From contig NZ_WJBC01000012.1 of NCBI RefSeq assembly GCF_014284475.1, forward strand, positions 1 to 64,000: a stretch of 64,000 nt of DNA, read 5' to 3'. The position numbers were made by a program, and so were the translations under genes. Source of the DNA: Acetobacterium fimetarium. Its GTDB lineage: Bacteria; Bacillota; Clostridia; Eubacteriales; Eubacteriaceae. A model generated the notes under the pieces. The model was not told where the DNA came from. It ran no database searches and saw nothing but the letters and a program-made list of their open reading frames with translations. Below are positions 34,754 to 42,279 of the stretch, piece by piece. Numbering within the stretch: the first letter of the stretch is position 1; every line of letters starts with the position of its first letter.

Positions 34754-35782
34754 ATGAATGAACTGATAAATAAAGAAGTTAAACATAAAAAGTTCGGTGT
34801 TGGTAAAATTACCGAACTAAAAAATAATTACATTTATGTATCATTTGAGAAAAAGACAATAGAGTTTAAATTTCCAGAAGCATTTAAAGAGCATTTAAGT
34901 ATCAATGATTCAATTCTTGCAGAAAGACTACACGATTTGATCGTGAAACAGGAAAAACAGAAGCAAAATGAAAAGATAATTGAAGCAGAGAAACGAGTGA
35001 ATTGTTTAAAAACCAGCACTATCAATGAGACAGCCAATCAAAGAGTTCGGATAACATCAAAAAAAACAAACAAAAATGGCAATATTGCATTTAAACTAAA
35101 TTATTGTGATGGCGGACAGACTGCTAAACAGATTGGGTTTAATGGCGTGTGTAGTGATAAGATAATCAAATACAACATCTATGAAGAGGAACGAGCCTGG
35201 TGTAGTAATAGAAGATCTCCGTGCTATGAACATTATATCAGTTTCAATCCAAACCGAAAGAAATTAGAGGGCTTAATGGGGGATGAACCTGATGGCGATT
35301 ATGTATGTTATGAAAGCCAGATCCTACGTAGCTGGAGAGCAGGTGCAGGTGAAACCAGCAGTGGTCAAACAAAAAGAATTCGAGAAGCTCAGCAGAATAA
35401 ATTAGCGATACTTACGACAATTTTGCCTTATATGGAGGAAGAGGATAGGATTATTTTCGGCTTGTTTTTGATCGATGATATTTTTCAAGGCGATAATGAG
35501 GAGTCTGGATACGTCGCATCAAATTCCAGGTATAGAATTAAACTGTCAATGGACGAATCGAAGCAAATGAAGTTTTGGAATTACTACACGAACAGTAAGG
35601 ACTCTGGCATTGCAAGCTGGAGAACCGGTTTGTTTCGGTATCTGGAAGATGAGATCGCATTAAGGATTCTATGTGATGTGATTAAGTTGAAGCAAGATAA
35701 AATAGAAAAAGAATTGGCTGAGGAATTGTTAAACCACTTTTTAAAAGTTAATGGAATTGATCGTAGTTTGATTATATACTGA
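34754..35782 (+). CDS. Unknown BREX-associated protein with FGxG N-terminal domain
   Basis: This 342-residue protein is of unknown function. Residues 1-55 contain VKHKKFGVGKITELKNNYIYVSFE, the small beta-barrel pattern (H..FG.G.I......V.F) found at the N-terminus of several Firmicute proteins and related in style to CarD/Tudor-like modules. A coiled segment follows. From about residue 95 a second domain has LNYCDGGQTAKQIGFNG, cysteines 147 and 155, and YESQILRSWRAGAGE; a later segment is LAILTTILPYMEEEDRIIFGLFLIDD. No nuclease motif is certain. It begins 12 bp after pglX with AAGGTGATGCGAA and has AT-rich codon use unlike brxC. A restriction or sensing role within BREX is a guess. Confidence 0.6.
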   Translation: MNELINKEVKHKKFGVGKITELKNNYIYVSFEKKTIEFKFPEAFKEHLSINDSILAERLHDLIVKQEKQKQNEKIIEAEKRVNCLKTSTINETANQRVRITSKKTNKNGNIAFKLNYCDGGQTAKQIGFNGVCSDKIIKYNIYEEERAWCSNRRSPCYEHYISFNPNRKKLEGLMGDEPDGDYVCYESQILRSWRAGAGETSSGQTKRIREAQQNKLAILTTILPYMEEEDRIIFGLFLIDDIFQGDNEESGYVASNSRYRIKLSMDESKQMKFWNYYTNSKDSGIASWRTGLFRYLEDEIALRILCDVIKLKQDKIEKELAEELLNHFLKVNGIDRSLIIY

Positions 35783-35805
35783 GTGGTATCTTTGTTATTG
35801 TTACT

Positions 35806-35925
35806 ATGTTTGTGGATGAAGAACCTCTTTTGAACAGTCAGCCGGAACTGATCTTTTATATGATAGATAATGAAGTGGATTTTAATAAAGCGATAGATCC
35901 AAACAACAAAATGAAATGCTCATAA
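35806..35925 (+). pseudogene. Possible 39-codon gene fragment
   Basis: A short frame MFVDEEPLLNSQPELIFYM... to ...NKMKCS lies in the gap after the unknown gene. It has no ribosome site and reads like a remnant of a longer protein. It could also be chance. Confidence 0.25.
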
Positions 35926-35994
35926 TGGTTGATCGTCCAATAAGATAAAGGGGATTGGTACAGGTAAATGGTTCAGGGTCAACTGGAGAAAAGT

Positions 35995-36456
35995 ATGAAA
36001 ATTGATGCAAAAAACAGAAATGATCATAGTCAAAAAAAAGAACAATTTGCGGTATTAACAAAATACATCAATGAGTTGGCAGAAGCAGAAGTATTTGGCG
36101 AATGGGTAGTTGATCGTAAAAATGACGGCTCTCCGGAACACCCAATTCAATTTCCTTTTGTGAATTTCAGCAGGGTTTCGGAGGCTTTTGTAGAGGATTT
36201 CTATAAGTTCTCAGAAAGCCATCTAGAATATGAGCTTCAGCAATATGGTGACATCCTTGAAAGAAACGGACTCAAATGGGATAATGCATTAATGCGACGA
36301 GCAGATGTTGAGAATTTAGATGAACAGGTAATTCTGGCCCTGATGATGGGTGCCATCCGTGCAGAACGATTCTGTGATGGTGCTCTGCTTGGCTTTTTTG
36401 AAGACGGCTATATGTTGAAATGGCTAAAGCGTTTGAAAGAGATTGATACCAAGTAA
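35995..36456 (+). CDS. DUF6508-like protein
   Basis: This 153-residue, soluble, mostly helical protein recalls DUF6508: HPIQFPFVNFSRVSEAFVEDFYKFSESH (split here: HPIQFPFVNF, SEAFVEDFYKF) and the C-terminal LALMMGAIRAERFCDGALLGFFEDGYMLKWLKRLKEI pattern, in which GAIRAERFCDG is characteristic. The function is unknown. I chose ATG 35995 behind CTGGAGAAAAGT; an ATG nine codons upstream behind AGGTAA is possible. It is part of the cassette between pglX and pglZ and AT-rich like its neighbours. Confidence 0.55.
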   Translation: MKIDAKNRNDHSQKKEQFAVLTKYINELAEAEVFGEWVVDRKNDGSPEHPIQFPFVNFSRVSEAFVEDFYKFSESHLEYELQQYGDILERNGLKWDNALMRRADVENLDEQVILALMMGAIRAERFCDGALLGFFEDGYMLKWLKRLKEIDTK

Positions 36457-36501
36457 AAAGCTAATTGGGAACAACGATACAATGGAAGGGATAATAAACC
36501 A

Positions 36502-37943
36502 ATGGAAGAACTGCTTACAGGCGAATCCAGTAGTATTGAATATAAACAAGAAGTGCCAAGCAACAGTGAAAAGTATTTAAAAACCATCATCGCTTTTGCC
36601 AATGGCAATGGTGGTCAAATGGTTTTTGGAATCGAAGATAAAACCTGTCAAGTGGTGGGCATTCCACAAGATCAGGTTTTTATGACGGCGGATCGGATCA
36701 CCAACGCCATTGCTGACGCCTGCCAGCCAGTTATTTTGAAATTAAATATAAAACTATTGAAGAAAAGACGATTATTATCGTCAAGGTGTTTCCGGGGGCA
36801 AGACGACCCTATTATCTTAAATCAAAGGGCATGATGGAAGGGACTTATATTCGTGTTTCTGGAACAACACGCAAGGCCGATGATTTTGTGGTGAAGGAAT
36901 TATCCTTTCAGGGAGAAAATAAATATTACGATCAGACGATTGCCCTATGCCAAACCGTTACCCAAGATCAGATTAAGGCATTGTGTCACACGATGTACGA
37001 TTATGCGATCAAACAGTGTACAACAGCGGGTGAAAGAGCTGAAGTAAAAACAGTGGAAGAAAAGCATCTGATTGCCTGGGGATTGTTAGTGCAACGTGAA
37101 GGCAAAGTTTTTCCCACAAACGGGTTTTTATTATTAACCAACAACCCTTTTTTAGAAGCATCGATTCAATGTGCGTTATTCAAAGGGACGGATCGGACTG
37201 TTTTTATCGATCGTAAAGAGTATGATGGCGCCCTATTTGAACAGGTTGATGAAGCCTATCGGTTTGTCCTGCGCAACATTCGGATGGGTGCAGAGATCAA
37301 TGGCTTATATCGTAAGGATGTTTATGAACTGCCGATCGACAGTATCCGGGAATTGATTGCCAATGCGGTCAGTCATCGCTCATACCTGGATCCGGCAAAG
37401 GTTCAGGTTGCCATTTATGATGACCGGCTGGAAGTGACTTCGCCGGGAATGCTGATTGGTGGGATAACGATCGAAGATCTGAAATCGGGTTGTAGCCGGC
37501 CGAGAAACCGTGGTATTGTGAGTGCCTTCACCTATATGAAGATTATTGAGCAATGGGGAAGCGGTATACCGAAAATGATCAGTGCCTGCAAGGAAGCTGG
37601 TTTACCGGAACCGGAACTGAAAGAAATGGGCGGAAATTTTCGGGTGAATATGTTTCGGCCGGGAGAGAAGACCACGCAAGCTACCACGCAAGCTACCACG
37701 CAAGCTACCACGCAAGCTACCACGCAAGCTACCACGCAAGCTAACGAAGAGATCGCTAAGTTACTTGAATTTTGTGAAACACCGAAAAATCGAAAAGAAA
37801 TTCAAGAATACATGAAATTCGAAAATCGTGAGTACTTCAGGAAAAGCATTCTTAATCCACTGATAAAAGCGGGACTATTGAAGCTGACGATGCCAGAAAA
37901 ACCAACCAGCCCCAATCAGAAATATTATCATAGTGTGGATTAA
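36502..37943 (+). pseudogene. Frameshifted AlbA_2/Schlafen-like ATP-binding protein
   Basis: Two overlapping frames together make one protein of about 480 residues. The first (36502 to about 36735) is the AlbA_2/AAA_4 domain start: ESSSIEYKQEVPSNSEKYLKTIIAFANGNGGQMVFGI. The second continues at about 36737 with FEIKYKTIEEKTIIIVKVFPGARRPYYL and YIRVSGTTRKAD, then an ELIANAVSHRSYLDP and GSGIPKMISACKEAGLPEP block of the HATPase_c_4 type and a C-terminal winged helix. The break falls at a run of four Ts (36734-36737); one more T would join the frames. Six in-frame TTQA repeats lie at 37671-37742. It may be a pseudogene, a slippage switch or a sequencing error. Homologues are often defence-linked or transcriptional regulators. 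Confidence 0.8.
37671..37742 (+). repeat. Six 12-bp tandem repeats encoding TTQA
   Basis: ACCACGCAAGCT is repeated six times without error. Unit length is a multiple of three, so copy changes keep the frame and alter only linker length between the ATP-binding part and the C-terminal winged helix. Similar TTQA linkers are known in this protein family. Confidence 0.95.
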
Positions 37944-37982
37944 GGAACCAATAGCGAACAAATAAGGAACGAATTATTTCTA

Positions 37983-38009
37983 AAAGGTGCCAATAATGCT
38001 GGCACCTTT
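37983..38009 (+). terminator. Hairpin after the AlbA_2-type gene
   Basis: AAAGGTGCCA and TGGCACCTTT form a 10 bp stem with a 7-nt loop; the GGCACCTTTG.CACC unit is then repeated once more downstream. The T tract is weak, so termination is plausible but not certain. Confidence 0.45.
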
Positions 38010-38129
38010 GACACCATTTCTGGCACCTTTGGCACCAATTAGTAGGTTGTGATTGAGTAACAGCGGATCATTACCATTGTTGAAACGGAGGGATATCATA
38101 AACGTGATATGGTTGAATGGTTCAGAGTG

Positions 38130-38170
38130 TTTCTTTTTGCGCTAATATAGTTTATAATATTAGTGCGAAA
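38130..38170 (+). promoter_or_regulatory. Promoter and operator of the first AbiE pair
   Basis: TTTCTT (38130-38135) and TATAAT (38153-38158) are 17 bp apart. They are embedded in an inverted repeat, TTTGCGCTAATAT (38136-38148) and ATATTAGTGCGAAA (38157-38170). AbiEi antitoxins autoregulate by binding inverted repeats in their promoters, which fits this layout. Confidence 0.65.
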
Positions 38171-38182
38171 GGAAGTGGAATA

Positions 38183-38776
38183 ATGAAACAATACGAACAG
38201 CTGGACAAATTGATCGCCGATTATGGCGGAGTCATTCAAACTTACCAGGTTGTTGCTGAAGGCATTTCTAAACCTACTTTTTATAATTATGTCAAAGTGA
38301 GAAAATTGGAGCAGGTAGCCCATGGGGTCTATGTTTTAAGGGATGCATGGACAGATTCGCTGTACCTGATCCATCTTCGCTGTGAGCAAGCAATTTTTTC
38401 TCATGAAACCGCCTTGTTCTTTCATGATTTGACGGATCGGGAACCGGCGCCTTATTCGATTACGGTTAAGACAGGTTATAATCCCACTCGCCTGAAAGCC
38501 GATGGAATCCACGTTTATACGGTTAAATCGGAGCTTCATCCGGTGGGTCGCACCACTGCGCAGACATCCTTTGGGCATACAGTTCCAATTTATGATATGG
38601 AAAGAACCATCTGTGATTTGATCCGCAGCCGAAAAGGGATTGAAATCCAAATTTTTCAAGAGGCAATGAAGCAATATGTCCGACGCAAAGATAAGGATCT
38701 GCGAACACTGATACAGTATGCAGCCCTGTTTCGGGTTGAAAAAATCTTGAGGCAATATCTGGAGGTGCTGTTATGA
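38183..38776 (+). CDS. abiEi: AbiEi-type antitoxin/regulator
   Basis: This 197-residue protein has an N-terminal winged helix (KQYEQLDKLIADYGGVIQTYQVVAEGISKPTFYNYVKVRKLEQVAHGVY, cited in parts: LIADYGG, GISKPTFYNYV) and a C-terminal antitoxin domain (FSHETALFFHDLTDREP, YDMERTICDLIRSRKGIEIQ). This is the AbiEi_4 pattern of type IV toxin-antitoxin systems used in abortive infection; it represses its own operon and counteracts the AbiEii nucleotidyltransferase. I chose ATG 38183 (GGAAGTGGAATA upstream) over one 66 bp earlier that lies inside the promoter. It overlaps abiEii by ATGA. Confidence 0.88.
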   Translation: MKQYEQLDKLIADYGGVIQTYQVVAEGISKPTFYNYVKVRKLEQVAHGVYVLRDAWTDSLYLIHLRCEQAIFSHETALFFHDLTDREPAPYSITVKTGYNPTRLKADGIHVYTVKSELHPVGRTTAQTSFGHTVPIYDMERTICDLIRSRKGIEIQIFQEAMKQYVRRKDKDLRTLIQYAALFRVEKILRQYLEVLL

Positions 38777-39618
38777 TTAAGACATCAAAACAATTAAAGG
38801 ATTTGATCCGAAACCTTTCAAAAAAGAAAGCTGCGGATGCCCAGATGCTGATGCGTCATTATATGATGGAACGCTTTCTGGAGCGAATATCCCTTTCTGA
38901 ATATAAAGACCAATTCATTTTGAAGGGCGGAATTCTGGTGACGGCGATGATCGGGTTGAATGCACGGTCGACTATGGATTTAGATGCCACGGTCAAAGGT
39001 ATCAACGTGAATCCTGAAGACGTTGAGCAGATCATTGTTTCGATTGCCTCAGTTCCCTTGGATGATGGGGTATCTTTCCGTATCAAGAGCATTGGTGAGA
39101 TAATGGATGAAGCTGAGTATCCGGGCATCCGGGTTAGTCTGGAGACAAAATTCGATGGTGTAATCACACCGTTTAAGGTTGATATATCCACAGGCGACAT
39201 CATTACGCCCAGAGAAGTCCGTTATCAACTAAAACTGATGCTGGAAGAACGTGCGATTGATATATGGGCTTATAATCTTGAGACGATTCTGGCCGAAAAG
39301 TTGGAAACCATTATTTCCCGTAACACCACCAATACACGGATGAGAGATTTTTACGACATCCATAGTCTGCTTCAATTGTATGGTGAAAACCTGAATCCGA
39401 CAGTTTTCAACCAGGCACTGATGGCAACTGCAAACAAGCGTGGTACAGGTCATTACTTAAAAGATATACCGGTGATTGTTGATGAAGTGGAAAACAGTGA
39501 GGTCATGGCGAATCTTTGGAGGGCTTATCAAAAGAAGTTTTTTTATGCCTCAGAGATTACCTGGGAGACAATCATGGAATCCGTTCGAAACTGTATGCGA
39601 TTGGTTAAGATAGGATGA
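38773..39618 (+). CDS. abiEii: AbiEii-type nucleotidyltransferase toxin
   Basis: This 281-residue AbiEii/AbiGii-family toxin has the DNA polymerase beta-like nucleotidyltransferase motif FILKGGILVTAMIGLNARSTMDLDA (cited in parts: FILKGGILV, RSTMDLDATVKG), followed by VSLETKFDGVITPFKVDIS, ILAEKLETIISRNTTNTRMRDFYDI (as RNTTNTRMRDFYD) typical of the family. Such toxins transfer nucleotides to targets such as tRNA and stop growth on infection. It is intact and coupled to its antitoxin. Lying inside the BREX operon, it may act as a back-up if BREX is disabled; that is inference. Confidence 0.9.
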   Translation: MIKTSKQLKDLIRNLSKKKAADAQMLMRHYMMERFLERISLSEYKDQFILKGGILVTAMIGLNARSTMDLDATVKGINVNPEDVEQIIVSIASVPLDDGVSFRIKSIGEIMDEAEYPGIRVSLETKFDGVITPFKVDISTGDIITPREVRYQLKLMLEERAIDIWAYNLETILAEKLETIISRNTTNTRMRDFYDIHSLLQLYGENLNPTVFNQALMATANKRGTGHYLKDIPVIVDEVENSEVMANLWRAYQKKFFYASEITWETIMESVRNCMRLVKIG

Positions 39619-39696
39619 AGATTATGGATCGTGCTAGAAAATGAAAGATATCAATAAGGTTAGACTAGCGAGCAAATTTATAATGGAGGACACCAC

Positions 39697-42243
39697 ATGG
39701 CAGAACTGAATTTAAAACAAATCACCGATAAACTCAACGCTGAATTTTCCGGAGAAAACCGGAAGTTGGTTTTCTGGTACGATGATCATGGGGATTTTGC
39801 GACTGAAATCGAGACATTAGAGCTTACCGGCGCGAAGCTGTATCGGCTGGCGCCGGATAATCAGTTTCAGACAAAATACTTTCTGGAGCGGGTGGATACG
39901 GTCACCAGCTATCTGGTTTATGCACCCTTTCCCCGGCCTCCGGTGCGGGATAATCATCTGGAGGATACCATCCGTTATTCTAAGGTTTTTCATGCCGACC
40001 GGGTGTCCCTGCTGACCGTCGATCTGGGTATTGATGAGAAGTACAAACCGGTAATCCAGAAATATATCAAATTCTTTTCGGCCCGGGAACGGACCCAGCG
40101 GTTTTATGATCTTGAGATTGAGAACTTTACCCGGGAAACCATTGAAGTGGCGCTTATGAGTGTGCTCTGTAAAACCCGGACCGCTTCGTTTGAAGAGGTG
40201 GTGCGGGTTGTTTTAATGGATGAAAGCGTTTCTGAAAATAGTTCTGAAGACAACCGTTTTGATCAAAATAAGATGCTGGGTGAGTTTGAAAAGTACGATC
40301 TGCTCATACCGTTCTGGGGGCTTTGCGAGGAACACTTTGGTTACAACGATGTGACTCCAAACCTCGAAAAGCTGGTCGTGACCCTATTTGTTACCTATAC
40401 TGCCCGATATCTCCAAGCCGATCTGCCGGAAGGCTTAAAAAGCTTTGTGAGCTATAAGTCCGGGAATATTATCGCTTTTCTTGACAGTCTGATGAACAAC
40501 GTCCTTTATCGTGAAAAGTACGATGATTTGTCGGCCTATGTGGCCAGGGGACTCAATGCCGGTGCCGTGTTTAAGGGCTATGATCCCGGGGCTTTAATGG
40601 CCTGTGATACATTTGCTGTTATCGATCGGGTTATCATTGCCTGGATAATCGAGCGTCTGCTGGCAGAGGATACCGGGGCAAAGCTTTCGGATCTCACCAT
40701 TCCGGCGATCTGTGAAGAACGCCAGAAAAAACATTTTGCTGATGTCTTTAACACCAGCTATGGACTCTTTAACCATGCTTATTATCTGATTATTAGCGCC
40801 AACTATCAGTGCCAAAACAATTTTAAAAGCGTCGTCGATCGGTATCTGGAGGCCGACTACAGGATTGATGGTCATTACCGGAAATTCTATTATTATTTTG
40901 ATCAGCTCAGTGAGACCGTCGGTTTTGAGAAGCTTCGGGATCTGGTTGAGAACATCTATACCAACGAATACCTGACCAAGGTAATGATCGGCTGGAATGA
41001 CGCCCTGGTTAGTGAAGGCTTGCCAGCAGGTTTGCCGCTGCAGCGAAGGTTTTACGAACAGTTGATCAGACCGATCAAGGATAAGCTGGTGGTGATCATC
41101 TCGGATGCCCTGCGCTATGAGGTGGGACATGAACTGTTTTTAAAACTTCAGGATGATGAAAAGTGTACCGCCAGACTGTCGGGCATGTTAGGGGTATTAC
41201 CCTCTTATACCCGGCTGGGAATGGCGGCTTTGCTTCCCCATAAGACGCTGACCATCTCTGATGATTATAAGGTACTGGTGGATGGGTGCACCGCTGATGA
41301 TCTGAAACAGCGGGAAACAATTCTAAAAAGCTATGTTCCCAACAGCCGGTGCGTTCAGTTTGATGAAATCCGGGCCATGAAAAAGGCCGAGCTTCGGGAT
41401 GTCTTTACCGGCATGGATGTGGTTTATATCTATCATAACCAGATTGATGCCCGGGGGGATAAGCAAAACACCGAAAATGAGGTGTTTACCGCTTGTGAAG
41501 AAGCCATCAACGAGATCCACGGGCTGATCAAGCGCTTGTCAGTCAACGCCAACACCTATCATTTTATGGTTACCGCCGATCACGGATTTATCTACAAACG
41601 GGATAAGCTTCAGGAAAGCGACAAGATCTCGAATGGCGCCGGTAAGGATGCCTTGGTCAATCGCCGTTTTATTATCCATCAACAGGCGCTGTCCGGGGAT
41701 GGCATTGCTTCGATGCCGACGGGGAAGATCATGGGTAATGATGACACCAAAACCGTGTCCTTCCCGGTGAGTTCCAACGTCTTTAAGGTGGCTGGCGGTG
41801 GACAGAATTTTGTCCATGGGGGATCGTCACCCCAGGAAATGATCATCCCGGTTATTGATGTCAAAACCGAAAAAGGCCGGATTGAAACCCGGCCGGCCCA
41901 GATCATGCTGGTGAGCATGGTTCAGAAGATTAACAACCTGATTGTTTTTCTCGAGTTTATGCAGTCGGAACCGGTGGGGGACGGTATCGTCGCAACCAGT
42001 TACCGGATTTACTTTATCTCGGAAGACAATGAGAAAATCTCTAACGAACAGAGCTATACGGCGGATAATAAAGATGACAACGCCCAACAGCGGATTTTCC
42101 GGTTGCAGTTCTCGTTTAAAAACAAACAGTATGATAAATCAAAACAATATTATCTGGTGGCTATTGATGAGAAAAATGGCGTGGAAGTGCTTCGGCATGG
42201 AGTAGCCATGGATCTGGCCTTTGCCAATGATTTTGGGTTTTAG
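39697..42243 (+). CDS. pglZ: BREX phosphatase-like protein PglZ
   Basis: This 848-residue PglZ of the alkaline-phosphatase superfamily is the signature protein of BREX. The metal-site blocks are KLVVIISDALRYEVGHEL (about residue 468) and FMVTADHGFIYKRDKL (about residue 628), and GGSSPQEMIIPVI lies further on. The N-terminal half (residues 1-430) is the BREX-specific alpha/beta region (LVFWYDDHGDFATEIETL near the start). Some family members show nuclease or phosphodiesterase activity, but the role in BREX is unsettled. The start follows AATGGAGGACACCAC. Composition returns to the core-BREX level. Confidence 0.95.
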   Translation: MAELNLKQITDKLNAEFSGENRKLVFWYDDHGDFATEIETLELTGAKLYRLAPDNQFQTKYFLERVDTVTSYLVYAPFPRPPVRDNHLEDTIRYSKVFHADRVSLLTVDLGIDEKYKPVIQKYIKFFSARERTQRFYDLEIENFTRETIEVALMSVLCKTRTASFEEVVRVVLMDESVSENSSEDNRFDQNKMLGEFEKYDLLIPFWGLCEEHFGYNDVTPNLEKLVVTLFVTYTARYLQADLPEGLKSFVSYKSGNIIAFLDSLMNNVLYREKYDDLSAYVARGLNAGAVFKGYDPGALMACDTFAVIDRVIIAWIIERLLAEDTGAKLSDLTIPAICEERQKKHFADVFNTSYGLFNHAYYLIISANYQCQNNFKSVVDRYLEADYRIDGHYRKFYYYFDQLSETVGFEKLRDLVENIYTNEYLTKVMIGWNDALVSEGLPAGLPLQRRFYEQLIRPIKDKLVVIISDALRYEVGHELFLKLQDDEKCTARLSGMLGVLPSYTRLGMAALLPHKTLTISDDYKVLVDGCTADDLKQRETILKSYVPNSRCVQFDEIRAMKKAELRDVFTGMDVVYIYHNQIDARGDKQNTENEVFTACEEAINEIHGLIKRLSVNANTYHFMVTADHGFIYKRDKLQESDKISNGAGKDALVNRRFIIHQQALSGDGIASMPTGKIMGNDDTKTVSFPVSSNVFKVAGGGQNFVHGGSSPQEMIIPVIDVKTEKGRIETRPAQIMLVSMVQKINNLIVFLEFMQSEPVGDGIVATSYRIYFISEDNEKISNEQSYTADNKDDNAQQRIFRLQFSFKNKQYDKSKQYYLVAIDEKNGVEVLRHGVAMDLAFANDFGF

Positions 42244-42279
42244 ATGTCTTTTAGTGGATAGGGATAGGATGGTGTGACC

